The notes beneath the pieces are model-generated. The model was not told where the DNA came from and searched no databases. It saw only the letters and a list, made by a program, of their open reading frames with translations. Shown piece after piece: positions 9,348-19,006 of a stretch of 39,780 nt of DNA; position 1 is the first letter of the stretch, and each line of letters starts with the position of its first letter. Origin of the DNA: Verrucomicrobiota bacterium. GTDB taxonomy: Bacteria > Verrucomicrobiota > Verrucomicrobiia > Opitutales > Oceanipulchritudinaceae. The DNA is taken from contig JAJOKB010000095.1 of assembly GCA_021208135.1 (NCBI GenBank), positions 1 to 39,780 of the forward strand, given 5' to 3'. The position numbers were made by a program, and so were the translations under genes.

Positions 9348-11067
9348 ATGACCCAAAAATCAGTGAAAAATTCCGCTAAGGTAAAGAAAGCGGTTACTCC
9401 TAAAGCGGCTGTTGTCGGAAAAACCTCCGTAACGAAAAAGAAAGCGGCACCCGCCAAGACAAGCGTCAGGGCGCCCAAGACGGCACCCGCGAAAAAGACT
9501 TCTGCTGTAAAGAAGGCAACCACGCTCACTAAAACAGTGACCCGAAAGCCAATTGCTGCGGCAAAGAAAGCAGCGCAACCTTCAACACTGGCACCAAAGA
9601 AAAAGACGGTTGCGGTGAAAAAAACCGCTGCTGCGCAGCAAACTCTGCCAGCGAAGAAAGCCGCAAAAAAAGCGGCTTTAACTCAACCCTCGCTGCAAAA
9701 GAAGAAAACGGCACACAAACGGACAGAAAGTGAGCAGGCTGAAGAGGCAAATCAAAAAGTTGCAGTGTCGGAGGTGGTAATGGAAGCAGTCTCATTGGAG
9801 GTGGAAGCGGAAAGTTCACCTGAGGTAATCACATTCGCACAGCTGGGTTGCCGGCAAAAGTAGTGAAGGCTGTTGCGGATAAAGGTTACACGCGACCAAC
9901 GCCGATCCAAGTGGATGCGATCCCTGTATTGATGGCAGGCAAGGATATTGTTGGCGGATCCCAAACAGGCACAGGAAAAACTGCCGCGTTCGCATTGCCC
10001 ATTCTGGGCTTGTTGGGCGAACACAAAAAGGATCGTCCACGGGCACTCATTCTGGAGCCCACGCGCGAGTTAGCGCAACAAGTGATTGAACAGCTGACGG
10101 TTTACGGCAAATATACTGGCCTGAAAAGTGTGTTGCTGCACGGTGGAGTTGGGTATGGTAAGCAGAATGATGCGCTGAAAAGCGGAGTGGACATAGTGGT
10201 CGCTACACCAGGTCGATTGCTGGATCACCTGCAACAAAGGACCTTCTCACTGAAGGGGTTGCAAGTGTTGGTTTTGGATGAGGCGGACCGCATGCTAGAC
10301 ATGGGTTTCATGCCTGACGTAAAAACGCATCTTGCGCATGTGCCCGGACAAACGACAAAGCATGCTGTTTTCAGCCACCATCCCGCCGGCGATCGAAAGG
10401 CTCGCCCAGACCATGCTCAAGGATCCTGTCCAGATACGCATAGGTGGGGGGACGTCAGCCTGCAAGCACAATCAAACACTACATTTACCCTGTGGATGAC
10501 AGGCAGAAATTCGACTTGCTGAACGCAATCATCAAGCAATTGGATTTTCATAGTATGCTGATTTTCACCCGGACCAAGGCCGGAGCTGACATTGTGGCCC
10601 GTTGGCTGGAAGCAGCTGGGAATGGCAAAGTTGGTGTGCTGCACGCCGATCGCAGTCAACGCGAGCGCGAACAAGCCCTGAAAGCATTCAAGGATGGCTC
10701 TTGTGACGTATTGGTTGCGACTGATATCGTGGCGCGCGGGATTGACATCAGCGATGTGAGTCACGTGATCAACTATGATATCCCACTCAATCCGGAGGAT
10801 TATGTTCACCGCATTGGCGAACTGGGCGTGCGGAAAAAGACGGTGATGCCATCACCTTGGTGACGGCGGATGAAACGGAGGCCCTGCGCGCCATCGAACG
10901 CTTCATCAATCAACAGATTCCACGCAAAACGCATTGATGAATTTGATTACAATTGGACTCCGATGTTTGATGAAGGCAAAGCCTCAAAGAAGAAAAAAAC
11001 GCAACCGAGGGTTCCAAAGTTCGCCCACACCGAATTTTGGCAGACGCTAGCCTGCCTTAGGCATTAG
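9348..11067 (+). CDS. RhlE-type DEAD-box RNA helicase with Lys/Ala-rich histone-like N-terminus (five apparent frameshifts)
   Basis: The frames join into one protein of about 570 residues. Residues 1 to about 125 are a Lys/Ala/Thr-rich tail with many KKA, AKK and PAKK units, like bacterial histone H1-type tails. An acidic linker (about 125-158) follows, then the helicase core. The core has the Q motif (TFAQLG, then GYTRPTPIQ), Walker A (SQTGTGKT), PTRELA, TPGR, DEAD (VLDEADRMLDMGF), SAT (MLFSATIPP), ARGIDI and HRIGRTGR. Single-base corrections are needed at 9848-9849 (+T), 10350-10352 (-A), 10446-10451 (-G), 10818 (+C) and 10926-10929 (-A). Each restores a textbook motif. ATG 9348 is preferred to a TTG at 9315. 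Expected role: RNA remodelling, perhaps in ribosome assembly or decay. The true C-terminus may differ if another indel is hidden. Confidence 0.85.
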
Positions 11068-11142
11068 GACCCTGCAGTCAATGGCCAGCTAAAATCAGGA
11101 GCGGTTGCAATACCAGCACTCAGAGCTTAAAAGGAAGCGCCT

Positions 11143-12023
11143 ATGGTAGCTTACTTGATTCTGTTGAGTGGCATATTCGCCTGTGCCACCTCAGTTATTT
11201 TCATCAAGATCAGCGCGACAGATCCGGTCTATTTATCGGCCTATCGACTGCTACTCGCGGGTTTGTTGCTGTTACCTGTGGCGCTGCGTACCTGGCGTAC
11301 AACAGCTGGGTTCAGTTTTAGTCGTTGTGCAGGCTACGCATTCGCTCCGGGCCTGCTATTGGGACTTCATTTTATCAGCTGGATATACGGGGCGCGGTTA
11401 ACACCTGCTGCCAATTCCACATTGATTGTGAACATGGTTCCGATTGCCATGCCTTTGTTGCTTTATCTGCTTGTGCGGGAACAACTATCGCGCAGAGAAT
11501 GGATGGGAACTTTCCTTGCTTTGGCAGGCATCATGGTGTTGGGCTTTGCTGACTTTCATGTGGACAAAGCCTACCTGTACGGTGACTTGGTGTGCTTTGT
11601 CTCGATGTTACTGTATGCGGCATATCTGGCCTTTGGGCGCAAGAACAAGGACCTGCCAAATATTTATGTGTACGTTGTACCGGTGTATCTAATCGGAGGA
11701 CTTTGCTGTCTGCTCCTTGCCCTTACCCTCACTGCCACCACTGGAGTGTCCCCTTTGGCTGACAGTTGGCGATTGGAATTATTGTGCATTACTGGACTGG
11801 CCATAATCCCTACGGTTGCCGGACACAGCATTATCAATTGGGCCTTACGCACATTGAGGGGCCAAACAGTGGCCATACTCAATCTGGCTCAATTTTTTAT
11901 TTGCGGGGAATGATGGGGTGGTTGCTGCTGCAAGAATTCCCCAGTCCCGGTTTTTATCCAGCCAGTGCTCTGGTCATCGCAGGAGCCTTGTTGGTTACCA
12001 TACGCAGGCTCCGAGCCAGTTAA
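11143..12023 (+). CDS. EamA/DMT-family transporter (one apparent frameshift)
   Basis: A second ten-helix drug/metabolite transporter, about 293 residues. The N-terminal helix LILLSGIFACATSVIFIKIS and the repeat-start pattern PVYLSAYRLLLAGLLLLPVA are typical, and GHSIINWALRTLRGQTVAI lies in the second half. The main frame stops at 11913. The last two helices (MMGWLLLQEFPSPGFYP, ALVIAGALLVTI) are in the next frame to 12023. One extra T in the T6 run at 11893-11898 would join them. A purine-rich AAAAGGAAG lies a few bases before the ATG and is a plausible ribosome-binding site. It follows the helicase gene by 75 bases; substrate unknown. Confidence 0.75.
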
Positions 12024-12158
12024 ACGATTTAAATCCAGTTGAATTGAGGATAATCGGCGATTCTGCGAAGTCATTCATACTGCCCCGTAAACCACTCCAA
12101 ACCCCAGACGTCATCCACAGTGGCAGGTTGGATGGCGACCACAACATCACTACAACTC

Positions 12159-14423
12159 ATGAAACCAAACATCAGGCTGAATAATGGGCTGCATGCACTC
12201 TGCAAACATGCGGCCATTTTTGTTTCCGGTGCCTACTGTCTGACGGCACCTGTCTCGGCACAAACTACGGCTGAGGACGAAGTTATTGAACTATCGCCAT
12301 TCGAAGTAAGAGCTGATAGGGACCGCGGCTATATCGCGACGACCCAGATTTCAGCAACCCGTTTGCAAACAGAAATCAGGGAGTTGCCATTCTTTCTTTC
12401 AGTGGTGACACCCGAATTGATCAGAGACACCGGAGCGGACACACTCGACAGCATGCTGCGTTTCGTGCCAGGGGTGCAGCAAAGGCCTCAACAGGCCTTT
12501 TATGATACTGGATTTTTCATGCGCGGTCAGGAAGTGAATTTTATATTTCGCGACGGCCTGCGATTGTTCCGATCACCTGCACCGGACAACGTGGAGCGTG
12601 TTGAAGTCTTGAAAGGACCGGCGGCGGTTCTTTACGGCGAGTCTGCACCGGGTGGAGGCATAAACTTCATTTCAAAACTTCCCCGCTGGGACAATATAGC
12701 GAGCGTGGAACTACGCGCCGATTCGTTTGGTTATTTCAGCAGTTTGGTGGATGTGAATTCGGTTGTGCGCGAGAACAATGTGGCCGCGCGCATGGTAGTT
12801 TCCGGAGGTTATGGCGACGGCTGGCATGATCTGGAAACCCGTCGTCATTGGATGGTAGCACCTTCAGTAACGTTCCGCTATGCACCGGGATCGCAGCTGA
12901 CTCTATCATTGGAGCACTTTGAAAATTATCGTCGCAACCACTTGAACAACGGTTTCTTTGCCTGGAATGGTCCTGATGACGTTGGCGGAGTTGCACCAGA
13001 CGGTTCCAGCATGCGCCCGATCGGCATACACCCATCGATGCGTATGACAGATAATCCATTTGCAAACTCCTACTATGATGAGTTCAACACCATGCTGATC
13101 GGAGACCTTCAGCACAGATTTTCCCAGTGGATAACTTATCGTGGTGTGGTTGCCTATTCACGTGGCCAGGCGGAAACAGCCGGTGCCGTCGTCAATGATC
13201 GTCCGATGCGTACGAATGGAGCTGGAGGCACCTTGATAGATGCCGATGTACTCAATGGTCAAGTTATGCGCGTTACCACCAACTTCAATTCCGAAGCTGT
13301 GTTGCGCAACGAGGTGGTGTTGTCCAACGATCGCAACAGCCCCATTTACGTCCGGACCTTGTTGGGTATGGATTACATTGATGCAAGATTTCGCCTGCGT
13401 CGCATGGCTAATGAGAACCGCTTTAATGCCAGTACCGTCGGGCAACAACCCTTTTACCTGGCCTACAACGCCAGAACTGGTGAACGATTTGGGCTTGCAG
13501 TACCAGGGGCTGTTAATTTGCGCGATCAGGAACTGGTCACCCAAACTTATGAAGGTAACAAGAGGTATGGTTACTACGCGATCTCTCAGATTCGCATGCT
13601 GAACGATGACCTGAACTTGCTGCTTGGGGTCAGGCACCATCGTCTGGATCGAACAAACCTGGCTAACAATACTGCTGTGGGCAAAACATCGGCGACAACA
13701 CCGCAGTTCGGAGTGTCTTATAACATTACAGCGGAAATCACAGCCTTTGCCAGTTATAGTGAATCCTTCCGCCCACAACTGGGCAACGATGCCCGGGGAA
13801 ATCCGTTCTCTCCACTTCAGGGAGAAGGCTTTGACTTTGGTGTAAAAGTTTCGCTGTTGGATGATCGTGTTATCGGTACTATTTCCGCATTCGAAAATAC
13901 GCTAACTGGACTTATTCGTTCCGATTTCTCCTTTCAACGTCCCGACGGCACCTTTGGCGGAGCATTTTCCAGCGGTGAGGAAAGATCACGAGGCATTGAT
14001 ATTGACCTGATGGTTGAACCATTCCGCGGCTGGCAAACCATTCTGGGCGTTACATTCCTCGATACAGAAATCCTCAGCAATACACAGCAACCGCAATTGG
14101 TTGGACTCCGGACCATCAATTCCGCCAAATTCTATGCTACCGCGTGGACACGCTACAACTTCCGCGAAACAATTGAAGGGTTGTGGATTGGCGGCGGTAT
14201 ATCCCATGTTGGTGGAAACCGGGTCACACGATACAGCTGGGCATTCGAAAACAGCAGTTATACCCTATTTGATATTGCCGCCGGCTACAGTACTGAAATC
14301 GGTGGATTGGGAGTAAGCGCACAAATAAATCTCCGCAACGTGTTCGATAAAAACTATTTTGTTCACGAGGCATTTCCAGGACGCCCGCGCGATTTGGCGA
14401 TTTCCCTACGTGTAGAATTCTAA
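12159..14423 (+). CDS. TonB-dependent siderophore-type outer-membrane receptor
   Basis: A 754-residue outer-membrane receptor that would import a large ligand using TonB energy. ATG 12159 gives a signal peptide ending near PVSA at residues 31-34. The upstream frame extension has no signal character. IELSPFEV at 43-50 is the plug-start motif seen in many Opitutae receptors. The plug carries IRELPFFLSVVTPELI, the RFVPGVQQR segment and ERVEVLKGPAAVLYGESAPGG. The beta-barrel follows and ends in LAISLRVEF with a terminal Phe, as outer-membrane proteins do. The FhuA/FpvA-like plug suggests a ferric siderophore, but Opitutae use such receptors for sugars too. No Fur box could be defended in 12024-12158. 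The gene has no frame break. Confidence 0.92.
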   Translation: MKPNIRLNNGLHALCKHAAIFVSGAYCLTAPVSAQTTAEDEVIELSPFEVRADRDRGYIATTQISATRLQTEIRELPFFLSVVTPELIRDTGADTLDSMLRFVPGVQQRPQQAFYDTGFFMRGQEVNFIFRDGLRLFRSPAPDNVERVEVLKGPAAVLYGESAPGGGINFISKLPRWDNIASVELRADSFGYFSSLVDVNSVVRENNVAARMVVSGGYGDGWHDLETRRHWMVAPSVTFRYAPGSQLTLSLEHFENYRRNHLNNGFFAWNGPDDVGGVAPDGSSMRPIGIHPSMRMTDNPFANSYYDEFNTMLIGDLQHRFSQWITYRGVVAYSRGQAETAGAVVNDRPMRTNGAGGTLIDADVLNGQVMRVTTNFNSEAVLRNEVVLSNDRNSPIYVRTLLGMDYIDARFRLRRMANENRFNASTVGQQPFYLAYNARTGERFGLAVPGAVNLRDQELVTQTYEGNKRYGYYAISQIRMLNDDLNLLLGVRHHRLDRTNLANNTAVGKTSATTPQFGVSYNITAEITAFASYSESFRPQLGNDARGNPFSPLQGEGFDFGVKVSLLDDRVIGTISAFENTLTGLIRSDFSFQRPDGTFGGAFSSGEERSRGIDIDLMVEPFRGWQTILGVTFLDTEILSNTQQPQLVGLRTINSAKFYATAWTRYNFRETIEGLWIGGGISHVGGNRVTRYSWAFENSSYTLFDIAAGYSTEIGGLGVSAQINLRNVFDKNYFVHEAFPGRPRDLAISLRVEF

Positions 14424-14483
14424 ACGCTGAAGCGGTGTGTTCCCTTACAGCAGGTTTGGGAGCCAAGACAACTTGACTATCAA

Positions 14484-14521
14484 CCGGCCCCGTGTTCACG
14501 CACGGAGGCCGGTTTTTTTTT
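14484..14521 (+). terminator. Rho-independent terminator after the TonB receptor gene
   Basis: CCGGCC (14484-14489) pairs with GGCCGG (14507-14512); inside the stem CCGTG and CACGG can pair further. A run of nine T (14513-14521) follows. It lies about 60 bases after the receptor stop and faces the convergent AraC-type gene. It has no U-run in the other direction. Confidence 0.85.
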
Positions 14522-14538
14522 GCGATTGGACAATTGCT

Positions 14539-15459
14539 TCAGCGGCCTGCTGATTCTCTGTAAGTGAGTGGAGTAACCGCCATAAAGGTCCGGAACTGTC
14601 GGATAAAATATCCTGCATGACGATAACCCACTGCATAGGCAACCTGCGCTACGCCCAGATCTGAACCGCGCAATAAAGATGCTGCGACGGCAACCCTCTG
14701 GCGATTGATAAATTGGCTGAGACGTTCACCGGTGGCTTTGGAAAAGGTGTGCGACAGGTAATCCGGGGAACAGTTCAATTCTCCGGCCAACCAAGGCACC
14801 GAAAGCTCCGGATCTGCCAGGCGCATTTGAATCAGGTGGATACAGCGATTGATGCGCGAGGGGTGTGGAGGCGAGTGAATGGGATTGGAGGCTACGAGCG
14901 CGGAAACAGTACCAAAACATGCCCGTAACAAAGCGAATTTGGTTGTCTCGCTGATGGACAGATCCGAGCCCGTCATGTGATCCAGATAATCGATCAAGCG
15001 CTGGCAAAGCGGCGATTGCCAAGTCACCGCTGCTGTACCTTGGGGAGCACCGAGTTTATTGGCATAGGCGATATGGACAGTAAAGCTGCCCGATTGAAAC
15101 ATCATCACCAGATTAGCGAAGGTGTTTTTCTTACCCACGATGGTCTCCCGGTGAGGCAAGCCGGAAGGAACTACAGCAATTTGTGCGGGATTGAGTCTGG
15201 CTGAAGCTGCGGGAAACTCAAACCACGTGGCACCGGACAGCTGTACAAAGACCTCTGGCGTGGGATGAAACAAATGCTCAGGCACCATCGAATAGCATCC
15301 CAAAGATGCGGGCAAGAGTAGATGAGTGCGCAATAATTCATCGCTTGCTGATGTCACCTGTGCGCACAATTTGGGCAAAAAACAGGCAATAACGCTTGAA
15401 TTCCATGCGCCGATACCCTCGGGACAACAATCCAATGCTGCATCCAAGAAAAATGACAT
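14539..15459 (-). CDS. AraC-family transcriptional regulator
   Basis: A 306-residue regulator. The last about 100 residues are the double helix-turn-helix domain: [26 protein letters not shown] for the first motif region, then [30 protein letters not shown], which matches the family signature around GY...F.R.F....G..P..YR. The N-terminal half has a cupin-like feel (PHRETI, then a VMMFQSG stretch) and would be the ligand-sensing part. It is divergent from the ThuA-like gene with about 66 bases between starts, the usual arrangement of a regulator with its target. The ligand is not identifiable; a sugar is likely from the neighbour. Confidence 0.88.
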   Translation of the reverse strand: MSFFLDAALDCCPEGIGAWNSSVIACFLPKLCAQVTSASDELLRTHLLLPASLGCYSMVPEHLFHPTPEVFVQLSGATWFEFPAASARLNPAQIAVVPSGLPHRETIVGKKNTFANLVMMFQSGSFTVHIAYANKLGAPQGTAAVTWQSPLCQRLIDYLDHMTGSDLSISETTKFALLRACFGTVSALVASNPIHSPPHPSRINRCIHLIQMRLADPELSVPWLAGELNCSPDYLSHTFSKATGERLSQFINRQRVAVAASLLRGSDLGVAQVAYAVGYRHAGYFIRQFRTFMAVTPLTYRESAGR

Positions 15460-15525
15460 GAATGCAAGAAAGCCATAATCAAAAGACGTTGTCTATCACA
15501 ATGCCAGCGCTTCAGGATGAGTGGC

Positions 15526-16291
15526 ATGAAAGTTACTATTTGGAATGAATTTCGGCACGAAAAAACCAATGCTGCGGTAAAGGCCATCTATCCAGAAGGC
15601 ATCCATGTGACTATTGCAAAGGCATTTGCTGATGCACCGGACATTGAAGTGACCATGGCCACTCTCGATGACCCCGAGCACGGGCTGTCCGATTCAGTTT
15701 TGGACCAGACCGATGTCTTGTTCTGGTGGGGGCATTGCGCCCATGGTGAAGTGAGCGATGAGATTGTAAGAAAAGTACAGCAACGCGTTCTACAGGGCAT
15801 GGGTCTGGTAGTTTTGCATTCCGGGCATTATTCCAAAATTTTCAAAACCCTGATGGGGACTAACTGCTCACTTAAATGGCGCGAAGCAGCGGAAAAAGAA
15901 CGTTTGTGGAACATCGCTCCCGGCCATCCGATCACGGAAGGCATAGGCGAATATTTCGAGCTGGAACACACCGAAATGTACGGGGAAAGATTTGATATCC
16001 CGGAACCTCAGCAATTGATTTTCTTATCCTGGTTTCAAGGCGGAGAAGTGTTTCGCAGCGGTTGCACCTGGGAACGCGGCAATGGCAGGATTTTCTATTT
16101 CCGCCCAGGCCATGAAACCTACCCCATTTATCACAATGCGCAGGTCCAAAAAAATCCTGTTGAATTCGGCACGTTGGGCAGCACAACGAGTCCGCATATA
16201 TACCGACAAGGCGCCAAACAGCCCTGCACTTGAACCCCTTCCCGAAACTACCAAGCACTTCGGTAAAGCAGGTATTGAAGGACAACGCTGA
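15526..16291 (+). CDS. ThuA-like domain protein (one apparent frameshift)
   Basis: About 255 residues of the ThuA / trehalose-utilisation fold, a class I glutamine-amidotransferase-like domain tied to sugar catabolism. Visible segments are [11 protein letters not shown] at the start, [51 protein letters not shown] and [22 protein letters not shown]. The frame runs off into a non-homologous tail at the A7 run 16148-16154. Removing one A restores [15 protein letters not shown] and a stop at 16289-16291. An in-frame ATG at 15517 is an alternative start. It is divergent from the AraC-type regulator, which probably controls it. Confidence 0.85.
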
Positions 16292-16314
16292 CAGCCATCA
16301 GCAGGGCGGAATAT

Positions 16315-16794
16315 TCAGGGGATCCAATACGCCCGCAAGACCCAAGCGGGCGGAATTCTGTTGTCTTTGCGGTAAGGATCGATGCGTTCCAAAAACATAC
16401 AGCCGGATTTTTTGAAAGAAACCGCCATTCCCAACTCCTGGCCGGTCAGCAATCGCGAGGCCAGCATACTAAAGAGCGGGTTATGTCCGACCAACACCAG
16501 ATCCTCAGACACTGAACATAATTGTAGAGCCAGCGGTTCAGTGGCGTCGTCGGGAGTGACGCCGTCCCAAACGATCTCTCCGCAGGTGCTACCCAAGACT
16601 TCACGCACAGCAGCAGCTGTTTGTTTGGCGCGTGTATAGCTGCTACTGACAACTTTCACATCGGGTGTTACACCGTGCTGCTTGAGCAATCCCGCAACTT
16701 CCATGCTCCGCTTGATCCCCCTGTGGGTTAATTGACGGTTTGGATCAGGCCAGGTATCGTCGGCCTCGCCGTGTCGCATAAGGTATAATTTCAT
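16315..16794 (-). CDS. SixA-like phosphohistidine phosphatase
   Basis: A 159-residue histidine-phosphatase-superfamily protein. The catalytic RHG motif is at the very start (LYLMRHGEAD, His8), a second His region is LVLVGHNPLFSML, and SSYTRAKQTA fits the family's arginine-containing segment. SixA dephosphorylates phosphohistidine on signalling or phosphotransfer domains. ATG 16794 is chosen because the fold begins there; upstream frame extension overlaps the preceding gene. It is the last gene of the ACP > oxidoreductase > HHH protein > SixA run, 22 bases after its neighbour. Its target is unknown. Confidence 0.85.
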   Translation of the reverse strand: MKLYLMRHGEADDTWPDPNRQLTHRGIKRSMEVAGLLKQHGVTPDVKVVSSSYTRAKQTAAAVREVLGSTCGEIVWDGVTPDDATEPLALQLCSVSEDLVLVGHNPLFSMLASRLLTGQELGMAVSFKKSGCMFLERIDPYRKDNRIPPAWVLRAYWIP

Positions 16795-16816
16795 GACTGA
16801 GAATTTATCACAAATC

Positions 16817-17101
16817 TCAATCCTGCCAATGCCAGACCTGCAAAAGGCGCGGATCAGGGTCTTGAGTTTCGGCAAAATATACCGCTAAACGAAAAGCAAA
16901 CAGGTAGTCTCTGCCCGCCTCGGAATATCCGGGCAATGACAGCAAGGTCGAATAGAGTGATTCGGGAGCGCGGCCATTTAAATCAGCAAGCGTGCGCATA
17001 CCTAAATCGAGTAAAGCTCGTGCAACAGCAGGTTTGATACCGGGAATACGGGCAAACGGCGACATGAGTGCCTGGTAGTCAACTTTCTTTTTGCGCTGCA
17101 T
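16817..17101 (-). CDS. Helix-hairpin-helix protein, Cdd1 / pathogenicity-locus family
   Basis: A 94-residue small protein. The segment FARIPGIKPAVARALLDLG, then LADLNGRAPESLYSTLLSLPG, is a helix-hairpin-helix pair like that of Cdd1 (Pathogenicity locus) proteins. The end, FAFRLAVYFAETQDPDP, also fits that family. Such domains bind nucleic acid nonspecifically; no function is established. It starts about 10 bases after the corrected stop of the FAD oxidoreductase and is probably co-transcribed with it. Confidence 0.75.
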   Translation of the reverse strand: MQRKKKVDYQALMSPFARIPGIKPAVARALLDLGMRTLADLNGRAPESLYSTLLSLPGYSEAGRDYLFAFRLAVYFAETQDPDPRLLQVWHWQD

Positions 17102-17111
17102 ATTGAAAAGG

Positions 17112-18543
17112 CTAACGCCCCGATTGTAGAATATGCATGTTGGCCATACTAATACCGCTCAACATAGCACCTGTAATTCCCAAAAAACCTGATCCGTCCC
17201 GGCAAGATAGAGATTATTCAATGGCAGTCTGCCATCCTTTAATTTGCGCGGCGCGCCATAGATGGCCCCACCTAAATGCCCGGTAAACTTAAAAATCGTA
17301 CGAGGTGTAAACATATCCTGGGCAACCGTGTGGGCTCGAACCTCGACGGGATCCATATTCGGCAGAAAGCGGGTAGCGGATAGTTGCAATTGATCGTACC
17401 AATGATTCTTGCGGGCCTGGTAATCCTGATCAGGCATACGTGACCAAAAGATCGTAGCGGGCCATTGCTGTGACACGCAAGATACCCTCTGGCAAATTAT
17501 GATTGTCCGGATACTGATAGTTGTTCGGAAAACAAATTACCCCGCTGCGCACATCGACCTCATCCGCAGGTTTCTCATAGTGAAAAGTTGCGCTATCATT
17601 AAAGAAGATGATGGTCTCGTCGCAGCCTAAATCCTTGGGTTGGCGCGATAAAACGCTGATTGTCTCAACGAAAGAGAGTCTGCCTATGTTGTCTTCGGTC
17701 CCCGAGTGCAATTGCGGATTGGGCGGATCGAGCAGATTCAATGTTTCCTTCCAGCCAATGGTAGAGAGAACATGCCTTGCGCTAAGCTCCGTGCCGTCGT
17801 CCAGAGTCACACCATGGGCGCAACCGTTGGTATGGCGGATGCTTTTCACACCGCAGTTCATGCGGCGCTTGCCACCTGAGGCACGATAGCGATTCAGCAA
17901 TGCGCGGATGATGACGCGTACCCCTTCCAAAGGACGACCAAAGCCCTCTTCAAACAATGCTTGCCACATAATGACAAACTGCGGCCAATCCATATCATGT
18001 TCAGTGGCGCTGCCATAGTACATGAGCGGACAAAAAGTCATATCGATCAGCAATGGATCGCTCAGAAACTTAGCTACGACCGAACGAGCCGACAAAAAAC
18101 GGCGCACTTAAATCAAAGGCATGCGAGTCATTCACGGCTGCGCGCAAACGACGAAAACCATCTACCTGCGCTGGAAAGGCTGCTGCGACCTCGTCTTCCA
18201 GTTGCGCATAATCATTCTTAAACCTAAGATTATAACCGGGAAATGCGATTCTGCTGCCCACTTGCGGTGCCAGTGCCAATTCATCGCGACTCAAGCGCAA
18301 TTGACGCAAAAGCTTGGCCATAGGCGTGCCTTTGCGGCCTGGGGCCGAACAATTAGTGACAGCGTGCAGGCCGACATCAAATTTACGGCCCTGTTGAAAA
18401 TAGAAACTGTTGAGTCCGCCGGGAGCGTTGTGTCGTTCGACAATCAAAACGCTGCGATCATACATGGCGAGGCGAATGCCGGCAGCAAGACCGGCCATGC
18501 CGCAGCCTATAATAATCGTGTCGAAATCAACCGCTCCAGCCAC
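17112..18543 (-). CDS. Phytoene-desaturase-like FAD oxidoreductase paired with an ACP (three apparent frameshifts)
   Basis: A CrtI/retinol-reductase-superfamily flavoprotein of about 477 residues in four frame pieces. The N-terminal FAD fold reads TIIIGCGMAGLAAGIRLA, then LIVERHNAPGGLNSF. GTG 18543 is the start, 13 bases after the ACP stop. Removing one base from A6 at 18094-18099 joins SAPF to LSARSVVAKFLSD. Removing one from A4 at 17446-17449 gives ARYDLWSRMPDQDY. Adding one C at 17188-17189 (plus strand) gives the family C-terminus LAGTDQGFLGITGAMLSG and a stop at 17112-17114. The central part has the substrate-domain segment LLIDMTFCPLMYYGSA. The close pairing with an ACP suggests an acyl-ACP or acyl-derived substrate, which is inference. 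Confidence 0.8.
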
Positions 18544-18556
18544 GAAACCCGAGGGC

Positions 18557-18814
18557 TCAGGCGTTGACCGCGTTGAACTTGGGGGTGAGGTATTCAGCGC
18601 AACTATCCAAGCTCGCCAACTGCGGATAATCTTCTTCGGGCACCTCTATACCATGTTTTTTGCGCAGCTCCATAACGATGTCCAAAAAGTCCATGGAATC
18701 CAGATCCAACTGATCCCGGAGACGAACGTCGGGCTGTACATTGCTCAGATCCTCATCCGGTGCAATGTCCGCGATGATATCCAGAACGATTTGCTTACAC
18801 TCTTCTTTGGTCAT
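18557..18814 (-). CDS. Acyl carrier protein
   Basis: An 85-residue carrier protein. The phosphopantetheine attachment site is Ser40 in LDLDSMDF. Helix 2 continues with DIVMELRKKHGIEVPEEDY, a normal ACP pattern. The protein is acidic. ATG 18814 starts MTKEECKQIV; an upstream frame extension is basic and unlike ACP. This is probably a specialised ACP rather than the housekeeping AcpP, because no fab gene is adjacent and the next gene, 13 bases on, is an FAD desaturase-like enzyme. It is divergent from the peroxiredoxin gene, with 192 bases between starts. Confidence 0.9.
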   Translation of the reverse strand: MTKEECKQIVLDIIADIAPDEDLSNVQPDVRLRDQLDLDSMDFLDIVMELRKKHGIEVPEEDYPQLASLDSCAEYLTPKFNAVNA

Positions 18815-19006
18815 AATTTTCTGTTCCTTGTAAGCACTTCTGCTGAGTGTGCAACCCCTTTTACCACGAAACTTGGCAAACTTGCACTGCAAGACATCGC
18901 GATTCGTGCGCTTCCTGGTGGTATTGGGCAGAAATAATTTGCAACAGTAACAAACGGGACTTTCCTTGTTGTGGTCTCAAAGTTCTAAATCTAAAACTGA
19001 AAAACA

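Noticed and set aside
9360-9819. Minus-strand open frames rich in Leu, Phe and Arg opposite the helicase tail
   Set aside because: They are the antisense of Lys/Ala-rich repeats, which automatically give long stop-free frames.
12024-12158. Possible cobalamin riboswitch before the TonB receptor (GGC-rich text with CAGTGGC)
   Set aside because: The ordered conserved boxes of the cobalamin element are absent and the leader is too short; the resemblance is limited to a few short words.
13158-13778. A 206-codon minus-strand open frame inside the TonB receptor gene
   Set aside because: The receptor frame is intact and motif-rich over the same bases; the antisense frame has no family features.
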